From: Aliarcobacter skirrowii CCUG 10374
Lineage (GTDB): Bacteria > Campylobacterota > Campylobacteria > Campylobacterales > Arcobacteraceae
Assembly (NCBI RefSeq): GCF_003544835.1
Contig: NZ_CP032099.1
Span: 1,364,001-1,428,000 of the forward strand
Direction of reading: 5' to 3'
Length of the DNA: 64,000 nt
In this document: in pieces, positions 42,810 to 51,884 of the stretch
Numbering within the stretch: position 1 is the stretch's first letter
Layout: each line of letters starts with the position of its first letter
The notes under the pieces: generated by a model
Told to the model about the DNA's origin: nothing
Database searches by the model: none
The model's input: only the letters and a program-made list of their open reading frames with translations
Translations under genes and position numbers: made by a program

Positions 42810-43701
42810 GCTCTTCCTCTTTATTTTTTATATCAAATCGTACTCTATATTCACACTTTTGACAAAGCTCTTCAACTAAAATATTATTTTTAAAACCATT
42901 TATCATAGCTTTTGCTCTACTACTTTGTAAAATATCTTTGATTGAGTTTTCATTTGTATCTCCAAGATTTATAGAAGCATCTAAATCCAAACAACAAGGA
43001 ACAACAGTTCCATTTGCCAATATTCCAAAATGAGAGCTTAAACCATAACAAAAACCTTTTTGGCTAACTATGTTGTTTTTTAAAGTTGGCCAAGAGAAAT
43101 ATTCATCAAAATTAATAAATATTTTTCTAGCAACTCTAATATTTTTTGGTTTTGTACTATAAATCTCATCTATATTCAAATTTGAATTGAAAAAATGATT
43201 TAATCTATTAAAAACTTCATTATTAAAATCCAAAGCACTCTTTTTATCATCTAAATTCCAGATTCTAAAGTTTATAAAATAATCATGACTATTTTGCATT
43301 GCGAACTTTACAAAATCTAAAATAGGCTCAAAATACTCTTCAAAACTCTTTTTATGTGAGTTTGCATTGTATGAATTTATTGAGAAATTTATCTGTTTTA
43401 TAGCACTATTTAATAAAGCTTTGTAGTGCTTTTGTGAAATATTATTTGCAGTTGTTGTAATATTTACTTTAAGATTATGTTTTTTACTAATCTTTAAATA
43501 CTCTTCTAAATTTGTTAAAACTAAAGGATCACCAACTATATGATATGCAAGTTCATTTGTAAACTCTTTTAGCTCACTATTTAATCTATCAAAAAAATCT
43601 AAACTCATAATTTTGTTTGGTAAATTTTTTGGAGGACAAAATGAACACTTTAAATTGCATATATTTGTAAGCTCAATATGAACTTTTTTAAACTTTGCTA
43701 T
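42802..43701 (-). CDS. Radical SAM/SPASM domain protein with a non-canonical start
   Basis: The frame from 43701 reads A-K-F-K-K-V-H-I-E-L-T-N-I then CNLKCSFC (Cys15/19/22), the [4Fe-4S]-SAM motif. The first ATG is only at 43608, after this motif, so a start there would give an inactive protein. The frame is open back to the TGA of the secretin gene. No in-frame ATG, GTG or TTG is available; AAAGGA lies ahead of ATT-GTT-ATA, and I chose the ATA at 43701 as the likely start. The C-terminus has a SPASM-type cysteine set (FCYGL, VVPCCLD, LCQKCEYR). Length is about 299 residues. The reaction is unknown. Confidence 0.8.
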   Translation of the reverse strand: MAKFKKVHIELTNICNLKCSFCPPKNLPNKIMSLDFFDRLNSELKEFTNELAYHIVGDPLVLTNLEEYLKISKKHNLKVNITTTANNISQKHYKALLNSAIKQINFSINSYNANSHKKSFEEYFEPILDFVKFAMQNSHDYFINFRIWNLDDKKSALDFNNEVFNRLNHFFNSNLNIDEIYSTKPKNIRVARKIFINFDEYFSWPTLKNNIVSQKGFCYGLSSHFGILANGTVVPCCLDLDASINLGDTNENSIKDILQSSRAKAMINGFKNNILVEELCQKCEYRVRFDIKNKEEEHE

Positions 43702-43731
43702 AACAATTCCTTTAGTTTTTGCAAAAGTATA

Positions 43732-45201
43732 TCAAAAGTTATAAAAATCATCGCTTGAAGAGTTTGTACTATCTATTAATGTTTGCATTGGATCTTTTCT
43801 ATTATTGTTGCTTTTTTGACTCTCTTGTTTTTGTACTACTTTCTCTTTTTTGTTCTCTTTTTTTTCAATATCTTCTAAACTCTTTTGTAAGTAAATATCC
43901 TCTATATCTTTAAGTTGTGAAAGTTTTTCTCGAATAAAACTAACTCCTTTATCTTTTGGAACGATATATGGAGTTACTATAATCACTAAATTGCTCTTTT
44001 TATTTAGTGTAACACTATTTCTAAAAAGTGCCCCAAGAATTGGAATATCTCCTAAAAGTGGAACTTTTTCTTCTATATTTTCATTTTTATTCTCTATTAA
44101 TCCACCAATTATTACACTCTCTCCATTGTTTAAAATTGCAGTTGTATTTATCTCTTTTTTCAAAGTATCAGGATTGTCACCAGCTCCTACTTTGTTTAGT
44201 TTTACAGCCTCCAACAAAGCGCTTATTTGTAAAGCAACTTTATTATCTTTTGAAATTCTAGGTTTTACTTTCAAAGTTAATCCAACATCTTCTCTTTCAT
44301 AATCTGATTTAGATGTACCTCCATCTGTTAAACTACTTGAAGTTTGCATTGATATTTTTTCACCAACATAAATAAAGCTCTCTTTATTATTTATTGCTAA
44401 AATTGAAGGTTGTGAGACAATATCCAAAGCACCTTTTTGTTTAAGCAAATTCAAACTTGCAGCCAAAGATACACCACTTTTTAAATTTTGATTTCTTATA
44501 TCTATTCCCAAACTTCCTATAGCTTCATCAATTGCAAATGAACCACCATTTAACTTTGTACTTAATGCCATAATTCCACCACTTGAACTTGAAGCTGCAC
44601 TTATTCCATAAGATACTCCAACCTTATCAACAAGCTCATTATTAACCTCTATAATCTTAGCTTCAATATATACTTGTAAACTCTCTTTATCAAGACTATC
44701 TATAAGCTTTTTTATACTATTTAAACTCTTTTGATTTGAAAAAACAATCAAAGAGTTTGATTCAATATTTGGAACAATTAAAGTTTTTTCATCACCATTT
44801 AAACTCCTATTTTTTAAAAATTCCTCTAAAATTTTATATATATTTTCAACTTCACTATTTTTTAGTTCATAAATCAAAATATCATCTTTTGAAGCTATTT
44901 TTGACTCTTTTCTTGAGATTTTATAAAAAGAGATAAAATCCTCTAAAACATAGTTGTTTTCATTTAAGATTGCTCTTAAAATATTTAAAAGTTCATCTTT
45001 ATTTAGGGTTTTATTTGATACAAAATCAACTTTAATATCTAATTTATCAGATATTAAAATATCTTTTTTGAGTATCTTTGAACTAATTTTTATAAGTTCA
45101 TTTAAGTCAATTTTTGAGAAATTTATATTTATATTATCATTTGAGAAACTAAGATTAAAAAAGAGTATTAAAAATAGAGAGTATCTTGCAAAATTTTTCA
45201 T
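43732..45201 (-). CDS. Outer-membrane secretin (GspD/PilQ family)
   Basis: The 489-residue protein has a signal peptide (MKNFARYSLFLILFFNLSFS), N0/N1-type domains (about 25-185) and a secretin barrel domain (about 240-430) with VGVSYGIS, VGLTLKVKPRIS and VPLLGDIPILGALF. The C-terminus is a low-complexity Lys/Gln/Ser-rich tail. Secretins form the outer-membrane pore of type II secretion or type IV pili. No other secretion gene is adjacent. The Shine-Dalgarno is a run of six G (45207-45212, minus strand). Confidence 0.88.
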   Translation of the reverse strand: MKNFARYSLFLILFFNLSFSNDNININFSKIDLNELIKISSKILKKDILISDKLDIKVDFVSNKTLNKDELLNILRAILNENNYVLEDFISFYKISRKESKIASKDDILIYELKNSEVENIYKILEEFLKNRSLNGDEKTLIVPNIESNSLIVFSNQKSLNSIKKLIDSLDKESLQVYIEAKIIEVNNELVDKVGVSYGISAASSSSGGIMALSTKLNGGSFAIDEAIGSLGIDIRNQNLKSGVSLAASLNLLKQKGALDIVSQPSILAINNKESFIYVGEKISMQTSSSLTDGGTSKSDYEREDVGLTLKVKPRISKDNKVALQISALLEAVKLNKVGAGDNPDTLKKEINTTAILNNGESVIIGGLIENKNENIEEKVPLLGDIPILGALFRNSVTLNKKSNLVIIVTPYIVPKDKGVSFIREKLSQLKDIEDIYLQKSLEDIEKKENKKEKVVQKQESQKSNNNRKDPMQTLIDSTNSSSDDFYNF

Positions 45202-45270
45202 AAGTTCCCCCCAAAAAATTTAATAAGAAAAAATTATGTTAGCAAAATAAAACTACAAAGTAAAGAAAAA

Positions 45271-45759
45271 TTATTTAAAATATATTTTTGACTTATCTTT
45301 TAACTTTTTAAAAATATCAGAAAAATTTGCTGGATATACTCTAGTTTGAGCTATTGTTGTAATAAAATTTGTATCACCTATCCATCTTGGAACTAGATGA
45401 TAGTGAACATGCTGCTCAATTCCAGCACCAGCTGCACGACCTAAATTCATTCCAATATTAACACCCTCGCAAGGCATAATATCTTTCAAAAGCCTAACAG
45501 CTTCTTGCACCCTTTTTGAAACTCTTTGCCAAACAATATCTTCCAAATCCTCTATATTTGATGTGTGAAAATTTGGTACAACCATAATATGACCTGGACT
45601 ATAAGGAAATTTATTCATAACTACAAAACAAAGTTCATCACTAAAAATTACTTGATATTTCTCATCACTTCTATTTTTTAAAATATGGCAAAAAACACAA
45701 TCTTTAATCTTCTCTTCACTAACATATGAGTATCTCCAAGGTGCATAAAGATGTTCCAT
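45271..45759 (-). CDS. HIT family nucleotide hydrolase
   Basis: The 162-residue protein has the histidine triad HVHYHLVPRW, an N-terminal zinc pair CVFCHILKN, and SPGHIMVVPNFH. HIT proteins cleave nucleoside-phosphate bonds, for example in Ap4A or AMP-lysine. The start MEHLYAPWRYSYV is typical of the Ap4A phosphorylase-like subgroup. It follows murF in the same direction by 8 bp. Confidence 0.9.
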   Translation of the reverse strand: MEHLYAPWRYSYVSEEKIKDCVFCHILKNRSDEKYQVIFSDELCFVVMNKFPYSPGHIMVVPNFHTSNIEDLEDIVWQRVSKRVQEAVRLLKDIMPCEGVNIGMNLGRAAGAGIEQHVHYHLVPRWIGDTNFITTIAQTRVYPANFSDIFKKLKDKSKIYFK

Positions 45760-45767
45760 AAAAATCC

Positions 45768-47183
45768 TTAAATAAAATTAGGTGCATCATTTGCAAATAG
45801 AATTAAATCACCACTTTTTGTACTACTTGCTAATATATTTTGCATTTGCGATTTATCTTTTAAAATAAAAACTTTCTCTTTATTTATATTTTGACTTAAA
45901 ACCTCTATATTTAAACTTCCAGTTAAGATTACAAAATCAAAAACCTCATCTATTTTTAAAGCTATTTTTTTGTTTGCTTCAATAGTTGATTCAACAAGTC
46001 CTGGAGTAATAATAACCTTTCTTCCACTGTAAGTTTTACAAAGATTAAAAGCTTCAATCATTCCTTCAAAATTTCCATTAAATGAGTCATCAATTATCAC
46101 TTTACCATTTGCTTCAATTTTTTGAAGTCTATGTTCTACTTGAGGAAGAGTTTTTAAAGAATCTTTTATGCTTTTTATATCTATTTTTAAATAGTTTGCA
46201 ACTAAAATCACAGCACTTAAATTTATAGCATTAAAACTTCCTAAAATTGGGGCAAAAAACTCCTCTTTTTTATCATTTATCTCAAAACTAAATCTAATTC
46301 CATCTAAACTACTATCTAAAATCTCTAAATTTTTTGGAAAAATATCAATATTTAAAGACTCTTTTGCATCTGCACTTTTATGAACAAATGCTTTCTCTAA
46401 TCTTTTTGAACTTAATAACTCTTTTTTTGTATTTTGAATATTTTCTAAACTTTTAAAATACTCAATATGTTGCTCTCCAATCGTTCCAACTACACAAATT
46501 TGAGGTTCAAGAAAGTTTGCTATTGTTTTAATATCACCTTTTACTCTAGCTCCTGCTTCTGCTATATAAATTTGAGTATTTGAAGGTAAATCCATATTTA
46601 CATCTAAAACAAGCCCTGCAATTGTATTTACACTTCTTGGAGTTTTGTAAGTATTAAAATGATTTTTTAAAATATGGTATAAAAAGTTTTTTATAGATGT
46701 TTTTCCATAAGATGCTGTAATTGCAACAATTTTTAAATCTTTTATGCTATTTAGTCTTCTTTTTGCAATTTTTTTATAAAAATTAAACATTAATTTTTCT
46801 GTAAGATTTGATAATAATATTGTTAAAAAAATAGCAAATAAAAAGTAGATTTTTGAAGCAAAAAAGTATCCAAAAATTAATATTATAGTTAATATTATAA
46901 AAAATCTTTGAACTCTTTTTGTGTAAACCAAACTTCTATCAAGTTTTTTTGCCCAAAAATATAGTGCGATTAAATATAAAATTAAAATTGGTGCAAAGTA
47001 TATCTCTTTTAATACTATCCATAAAAGTAATGGAAGAATAAAATAAAAAAGATGCCAAACTTTTTTATGATGATTTAAAACAACCCTTTGTAACTTATAG
47101 TTATACCATTGAAGATTTAGTATTAAATACCAAGAGAGAGCAAAAATAGCTATAAAATTGATAAAAAAATTAAAATAGTTCAT
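45768..47183 (-). CDS. murF: MurF-type UDP-MurNAc-tripeptide:D-Ala-D-Ala ligase with membrane N-terminus
   Basis: MurF adds D-Ala-D-Ala to the peptidoglycan stem peptide. The Mur central domain starts at about residue 150 with IVAITASYGKTSIKNFLYHIL (P-loop) and has the segments YIAEAGARVKGDI, LGSFNAINLSAVILVA and VIIDDSFNGNFEGM. Residues 1-140 are four or more hydrophobic segments in place of the soluble MurF N-domain. The gene lies beside ddl, which makes the D-Ala-D-Ala it uses. It overlaps the hydrolase gene by 14 bp. Confidence 0.88.
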   Translation of the reverse strand: MNYFNFFINFIAIFALSWYLILNLQWYNYKLQRVVLNHHKKVWHLFYFILPLLLWIVLKEIYFAPILILYLIALYFWAKKLDRSLVYTKRVQRFFIILTIILIFGYFFASKIYFLFAIFLTILLSNLTEKLMFNFYKKIAKRRLNSIKDLKIVAITASYGKTSIKNFLYHILKNHFNTYKTPRSVNTIAGLVLDVNMDLPSNTQIYIAEAGARVKGDIKTIANFLEPQICVVGTIGEQHIEYFKSLENIQNTKKELLSSKRLEKAFVHKSADAKESLNIDIFPKNLEILDSSLDGIRFSFEINDKKEEFFAPILGSFNAINLSAVILVANYLKIDIKSIKDSLKTLPQVEHRLQKIEANGKVIIDDSFNGNFEGMIEAFNLCKTYSGRKVIITPGLVESTIEANKKIALKIDEVFDFVILTGSLNIEVLSQNINKEKVFILKDKSQMQNILASSTKSGDLILFANDAPNFI

Positions 47184-47907
47184 ATTCTATTATTTCGCAT
47201 ATCTGTTTTGAGTGTTTTAAAAAGAAGTAGTGATCTCCACTTAATTTATAGAAAATTGAATTCTCTATAATATTTGAAATTTTTTCTCCTGATTTTATAG
47301 AAGTGGCTTTATCTTCTAATCCCCAAAATATAAGTGTTTTATTTATCTGTTTTGCAAAAATAGGAGTAAAATCCTCATCTACAACATTTTTAAATGTTTT
47401 GTACATATTTTCACTCATTTTTACTACATCTTTACTTCTAAATCTTTTTGTTATACTTTTTAACTTAACTTTATTAAAAAATTTGGCTAAAGATATCTTT
47501 AATCTAACTTTTAGTGGTTTTTTCTCTAAAACTCCAGCACTACTTAATAAAATTAAATTTTGTGGATTTAATAAAGTTGCAACTTTACCACCAAATGAGT
47601 GTCCTGCAACTGCAAAAAAATCTGAATCCAATTTTTTTAAAAACTCTTTTATTATTTGTGCATAATCTGCTGTTGTAAGTTCATATATATTCTCACTATT
47701 TCCAAATCCTGGCATATCTATATATATGTGCCTGTAAGAACTTAAAAAAGTTCCAAATGCTTTTTTCATAATCTCTTTATTTGAACCCCAACCATGAAGA
47801 AAAACTATATCTTTTTTTGCATTTGGATTTACTATCTCATAAGATATATCAAAAACTTTTCCATCAACATTTATGCTTTTTAGTGCCAAACTACTTTCCT
47901 TTTGCAA
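47170..47907 (-). CDS. Alpha/beta hydrolase
   Basis: The 245-residue protein has the oxyanion HGWGSN segment, nucleophile elbow GHSFGG, the Asp region LIFWGLEDKAT and the catalytic His in LSGDHYFFLKH. No signal peptide is seen, so it is cytoplasmic. It is located between ddl and murF, and overlaps both, so it may act on a peptidoglycan-related ester or a membrane lipid, but the substrate is unknown. Confidence 0.82.
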   Translation of the reverse strand: MQKESSLALKSINVDGKVFDISYEIVNPNAKKDIVFLHGWGSNKEIMKKAFGTFLSSYRHIYIDMPGFGNSENIYELTTADYAQIIKEFLKKLDSDFFAVAGHSFGGKVATLLNPQNLILLSSAGVLEKKPLKVRLKISLAKFFNKVKLKSITKRFRSKDVVKMSENMYKTFKNVVDEDFTPIFAKQINKTLIFWGLEDKATSIKSGEKISNIIENSIFYKLSGDHYFFLKHSKQICEIIEYELF

Positions 47908-48931
47908 CTTGAATTTTATTTACATACTCATAATTTATAGGAATAAACTTCTTTTTAGGTAAATTTGAAGCAACTTTTGTAAAAAGATCTTGAAAATCTT
48001 CAAACAAATAGTTTGCCATAGATCCTGGAATTGAGTTTATCTCATTTAAATATACTTTATCTTCAACTACAAAAAAATCACATCTTATTATTGAACCTTC
48101 AAAAAGAGTGTTGTAAATTTTTTTAAAACTCTCTTTTATCTCACTGTTTAATTTCTCACCTAAATCAACCTCTAAAGCTTTTGATGTTCTTGAAAAATCT
48201 AAATATTTTTTATCAAAATCCAAAAACTCAGCTTTTTGGGGCTCCTCAATAATTGAGAAAATAAACTCTCCATTTACTTTTGTACCAGCTAGGTTATACT
48301 CTTTTACTCCACTAATAAAAGGCTCAATTATAATTGCATCATCAAACTCAAAAGCAACATCAAGAGCATAAGCTAACTCTTCTTGATTTTTTACAATAGA
48401 TACTCCAATAGAGCTACCTAGCTTTACTGGTTTTAAGATAACTGGAAACATATCAACTTTTATACTATCATTTTTTGTATAGTATTTGTAAGGTAGAGTT
48501 TTTACATCAACACTTTGTGCATATCCTTTTGTAATAAATTTATTTGAACTAACTACACAAGCTTCTGTTCTTGGAGCTATAAAAGGGATATTATAAAAAT
48601 CTAAAACTGAAGATAAAACTCCATCTTCTCCATCTCCACCATGTGATAGATTTAAAACCACATCAAAATCAATATTTTGCTCTTTTTTAAATAGTCCAGA
48701 TACTTTATAAAATCCACCCTTTTTTAAAAAAACTTTATCAAATTTTAAGTACTCTGCACTACTAAATAGTTTTGAATTTATTTTAGAACTTGGAATCTCA
48801 TATAAATCTCTATCTTTATCTATAAATATATATATTAACTCATCTTTTAAAACATCTTTCATGGCAATTGAACTTACTATTGAAATCTCATGCTCAAAAC
48901 TTATACCACCAAAAACTATTGCTATTTTCAT
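47891..48931 (-). CDS. ddl: D-alanine--D-alanine ligase
   Basis: Ddl joins two D-alanines with ATP for the MurF step. The 346-residue ATP-grasp protein has VFGGISFEHEISIVSS at the start, VLNLSHGGDGEDGVLSS, the KPVKLGSSIGVSIV loop and the C-terminal NEINSIPGSM. It lies in a ruvA-ddl-hydrolase-murF operon; the gene starts 15 bp after ruvA ends. Confidence 0.96.
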   Translation of the reverse strand: MKIAIVFGGISFEHEISIVSSIAMKDVLKDELIYIFIDKDRDLYEIPSSKINSKLFSSAEYLKFDKVFLKKGGFYKVSGLFKKEQNIDFDVVLNLSHGGDGEDGVLSSVLDFYNIPFIAPRTEACVVSSNKFITKGYAQSVDVKTLPYKYYTKNDSIKVDMFPVILKPVKLGSSIGVSIVKNQEELAYALDVAFEFDDAIIIEPFISGVKEYNLAGTKVNGEFIFSIIEEPQKAEFLDFDKKYLDFSRTSKALEVDLGEKLNSEIKESFKKIYNTLFEGSIIRCDFFVVEDKVYLNEINSIPGSMANYLFEDFQDLFTKVASNLPKKKFIPINYEYVNKIQVAKGK

Positions 48932-48946
48932 TTTATAATTTCCCTT

Positions 48947-49504
48947 TTATTTTTGTAATTTTTTAAGTGCTTCTCTAACTAATTCAGAAGTTGTTGAGCT
49001 TGTACAAGTTTTTAAGATAGTTGAAATTAAATCTTTTTTAAATCCTAGTGATTCTAAAGCTAGTGAAGCTTCAAGATTAATATTTGGAATATCGCTACTA
49101 CTATTTGTCTCAACAACAAATCCACTAAGCTCTACTAATATTCTACTAGCACCTTTTGGACCAATTCCTGGAACTCTTTTTAACATATTTACATCACTTG
49201 AAGATACAATTTGAGCAAAAGAACTTGGTGTAAATGTAGAGCAGATTGCAAGTGCAACTTTTGGTCCTACTCCATTTATTTTAATAACTGTATCAAAAAG
49301 TTTTTTTTCATTTGAATCTAAAAAACCATATAAATTGTGTGCATCTTCTCTTATAATCTCAGTAATCTCAAACTTAACTTCATCAGAAATAATTTTTGAA
49401 CTACAATTTAAAGATACAAAAACTTCATAAATAACTCCATTTACATTTAAATGTATAACTGTTGGCTCTTTTTTCACAACTTTACCTATTAATCCTACTA
49501 TCAA
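48947..49504 (-). CDS. ruvA: Holliday junction helicase subunit RuvA
   Basis: RuvA binds Holliday junctions and loads the RuvB motor. The 185-residue protein has the N-terminal OB fold ([15 protein letters not shown]), two helix-hairpin-helix motifs ([16 protein letters not shown] and [18 protein letters not shown]) and the C-terminal RuvB-binding domain ([15 protein letters not shown]). It is the first gene of its operon. Confidence 0.95.
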   Translation of the reverse strand: MIVGLIGKVVKKEPTVIHLNVNGVIYEVFVSLNCSSKIISDEVKFEITEIIREDAHNLYGFLDSNEKKLFDTVIKINGVGPKVALAICSTFTPSSFAQIVSSSDVNMLKRVPGIGPKGASRILVELSGFVVETNSSSDIPNINLEASLALESLGFKKDLISTILKTCTSSTTSELVREALKKLQK

Positions 49505-49601
49505 TGCAATCCCACTTTATATTTTTTTTATATCTATTATAAATTAATCTTAATTTTATTTTTTTATAGATTTTCTCACTCTGTTTTAAAGTTTTTAAGT
49601 A

Positions 49602-49607
49602 TATAAT
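49602..49607 (+). promoter_or_regulatory. Putative -10 box of the chemoreceptor gene
   Basis: A perfect TATAAT lies 29 bp before the ATG at 49636, in the divergent gap between ruvA and the chemoreceptor gene. No matching -35 is visible, as often in this phylum. A sigma70-type promoter is inferred. Confidence 0.4.
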
Positions 49608-49635
49608 AATTCTACTTAAAAAATAAGGGTTAGAT

Positions 49636-51852
49636 ATGTTGGATTTTATAACAAAAAAGATTAGTAATAAAATTATGGTTGCGCTTTTTTTACTTACTTT
49701 TCTAAGTAGCAGTTTTATCGTTTATTCTACAACTACAAAGGTAACTGAAGACTCTATATCAAATGCAAAAGAGAGTTTGGAGATGTTAAATGCATCAATA
49801 TTTCAAACTTTAAGAAATACAATGAATACAGGAGATCCTGATTTAATAGCAAAAGCAGAAGAAGAGGCTAGACAGATAAAAGGTGTTAAGCAGTTAGTTG
49901 TAGCAAAAAGTAAAGCTTTAATGGAACTATATCCAACAACAGTTCCCTATACAGAAGATCCAAAAGTTTTAGAGAGCTTTGAATCAAAAGAAAATCAGTT
50001 AATTCAAACAAATGATGCCGATGGTCATAATATTAGAATGATTAAACCAATGATTGCTACAGCCGAGTGTATGATGTGTCACGCAAACCAAGAGATTGGT
50101 GATGTAATTGGTGTTATGGATTTAACTTTCTCTCTTGCAGAAACGGATGAAAAAATAAGTAATTTATTAAAAGATATCTCTATAGCTTCAACAATTTTGG
50201 GGCTTATTACAATAACTTTAATTTTCTTTATTGTAAAAAGAGCTACAAGTCCAATAGAGAGCCTAAAAAATGGTTTTGAAGAGCTTCTTGCATCAAATGA
50301 TACAAATATAAAACTAAATGTAAAAACGGATGATGAGATTGGAGAGGTTGCAAATTTATTTAACTCATATATGAATAAAGTAAGAGATGGATTAAAACAA
50401 GATGAGATTGTAATTGAAGAGGTTAATGATGTTATAGAGAAGACTGCAAATGGATTTTTTGTTTATAAAGTTGAAAATAGAGCTTCAAATATTCATGTAG
50501 AAGATTTAAAAAATAAATTAAATTTAATGATTGAAAGAACAAAAGAGACTTTAGACAAAATAAATGAAGCCTTAAGAAATTATGCTGAATCAAAATATGA
50601 CTATATTTTAAAAGATGATGATATTTTTGGAAACCTAGGATCACTTGCAAGTGGTATCAAACTTGTAGGAAACAATACTTCAGAGCTTCTTGCTATTGTT
50701 ATGAATACAGGAAATGCTCTAAAAGATAGTACACAAACACTTTCAGATACATCTTTAAGACTTAAAAGCTCATCAGCTGAACAAGCTGCTAGCTTAGAAG
50801 AGACATCTGCTGCACTTGAAGAGATAACTGCAACAATTCAAGCAAATACTCAAGCAGCTGTTCAAATGGCACAGCTAGCACAAAATTTAAGTCTATCTGC
50901 TAAAAAAGGTCAAGATTTAGCGAATCAAACATCTAAATCTATGGATGACATAAATAAAGAGGTTAGCTCTATAAATGAAGCTATTGAGGTAATTGATCAA
51001 ATAGCATTCCAAACAAATATCTTAAGTCTAAACGCAGCAGTTGAAGCAGCAACTGCTGGTGAAGCTGGAAAAGGTTTTGCTGTTGTTGCTCAAGAGGTGC
51101 GAAATCTAGCAAATAGAAGTGCAGAAGCTGCAAGAGAGATTAAAGAGATTGTAGAAAAAGCGACTCAAAAAGCAAGTCAAGGTAAGAGTATTGCTAATAA
51201 TATGATTGATGGATATAGCGAATTAAATAACAATATTTCAAACACTTTAACTACTATTGAAAGTGTGGCAACTGCTTCAAAAGAGCAAGAAGTTGGGATA
51301 TTACAAATTAATGATGCAATTGGCTCTTTAGATAAATCTACACAAAAAAATGCACAGGTTGCTGAACAGATATCAAATATGGCAAATTCAATTGCATATA
51401 TGTCAAGTTATTTAGTAACTGCAGCTTCAAGAACATCATTTCTTGAAGAGAGTTTAGAAAAGGTTTATGATGTAGATTTAGTATTTGATACAGCTTTATT
51501 AAAGGTTAATATTCTAAAAAGTAAAGATGAAGTATATTCAAAACTTGGAAATCAAAAATCGTTTCAAGTAGCTAACAGTAACTATGTTAAAGATTGGCTA
51601 AATAGTGAAGAGAACTACAATAAAATAAAAGATGAGAATATATTGGATAGTATAAATAAGTTAAATCTTAAATTCCATTCAAGCCTTCAAGATTTAGTAA
51701 ATTCAAATGCTGCTAAAGATAAAAATGATATTTTAAATGCTACTGCAAACAGAGTTGAAAAAAGTACAAATGAACTATTTGAGAGTTTAGACAATATTAA
51801 AACTAGCAATAAAAGTTCAACTCCATTTGCTAAATTTATATTAAATGTTTAA
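49636..51852 (+). CDS. Methyl-accepting chemotaxis protein with a periplasmic CxxCH (haem c) sensor
   Basis: The 738-residue protein has TM1 (about 12-31), a periplasmic domain (about 32-180), TM2 (about 181-201), a HAMP domain (about 202-255), a linker, and an MA signalling domain (about 370-600) with the tip [21 protein letters not shown]. The sensor domain carries CMMCH at 145-149, a c-type haem attachment motif of the kind found in Tll0287/DUF3365-like domains. The C-terminal 120 residues resemble a zinc-binding CZB domain but lack most of its ligands. It probably senses redox state or a gas. Confidence 0.87.
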   Translation: MLDFITKKISNKIMVALFLLTFLSSSFIVYSTTTKVTEDSISNAKESLEMLNASIFQTLRNTMNTGDPDLIAKAEEEARQIKGVKQLVVAKSKALMELYPTTVPYTEDPKVLESFESKENQLIQTNDADGHNIRMIKPMIATAECMMCHANQEIGDVIGVMDLTFSLAETDEKISNLLKDISIASTILGLITITLIFFIVKRATSPIESLKNGFEELLASNDTNIKLNVKTDDEIGEVANLFNSYMNKVRDGLKQDEIVIEEVNDVIEKTANGFFVYKVENRASNIHVEDLKNKLNLMIERTKETLDKINEALRNYAESKYDYILKDDDIFGNLGSLASGIKLVGNNTSELLAIVMNTGNALKDSTQTLSDTSLRLKSSSAEQAASLEETSAALEEITATIQANTQAAVQMAQLAQNLSLSAKKGQDLANQTSKSMDDINKEVSSINEAIEVIDQIAFQTNILSLNAAVEAATAGEAGKGFAVVAQEVRNLANRSAEAAREIKEIVEKATQKASQGKSIANNMIDGYSELNNNISNTLTTIESVATASKEQEVGILQINDAIGSLDKSTQKNAQVAEQISNMANSIAYMSSYLVTAASRTSFLEESLEKVYDVDLVFDTALLKVNILKSKDEVYSKLGNQKSFQVANSNYVKDWLNSEENYNKIKDENILDSINKLNLKFHSSLQDLVNSNAAKDKNDILNATANRVEKSTNELFESLDNIKTSNKSSTPFAKFILNV

Positions 51853-51853
51853 A

Positions 51854-51884
51854 AGAGTAAGATGGTTTTAAACCATCTTACTCT
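51854..51884. terminator. Bidirectional terminator between MCP and CheZ-like genes
   Basis: AGAGTAAGATGGTTT and its reverse complement form a stem of about 15 bp with almost no loop. It follows the chemoreceptor stop codon and contains the stop codon of the convergent gene (51878), so both transcripts end here. Confidence 0.6.
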
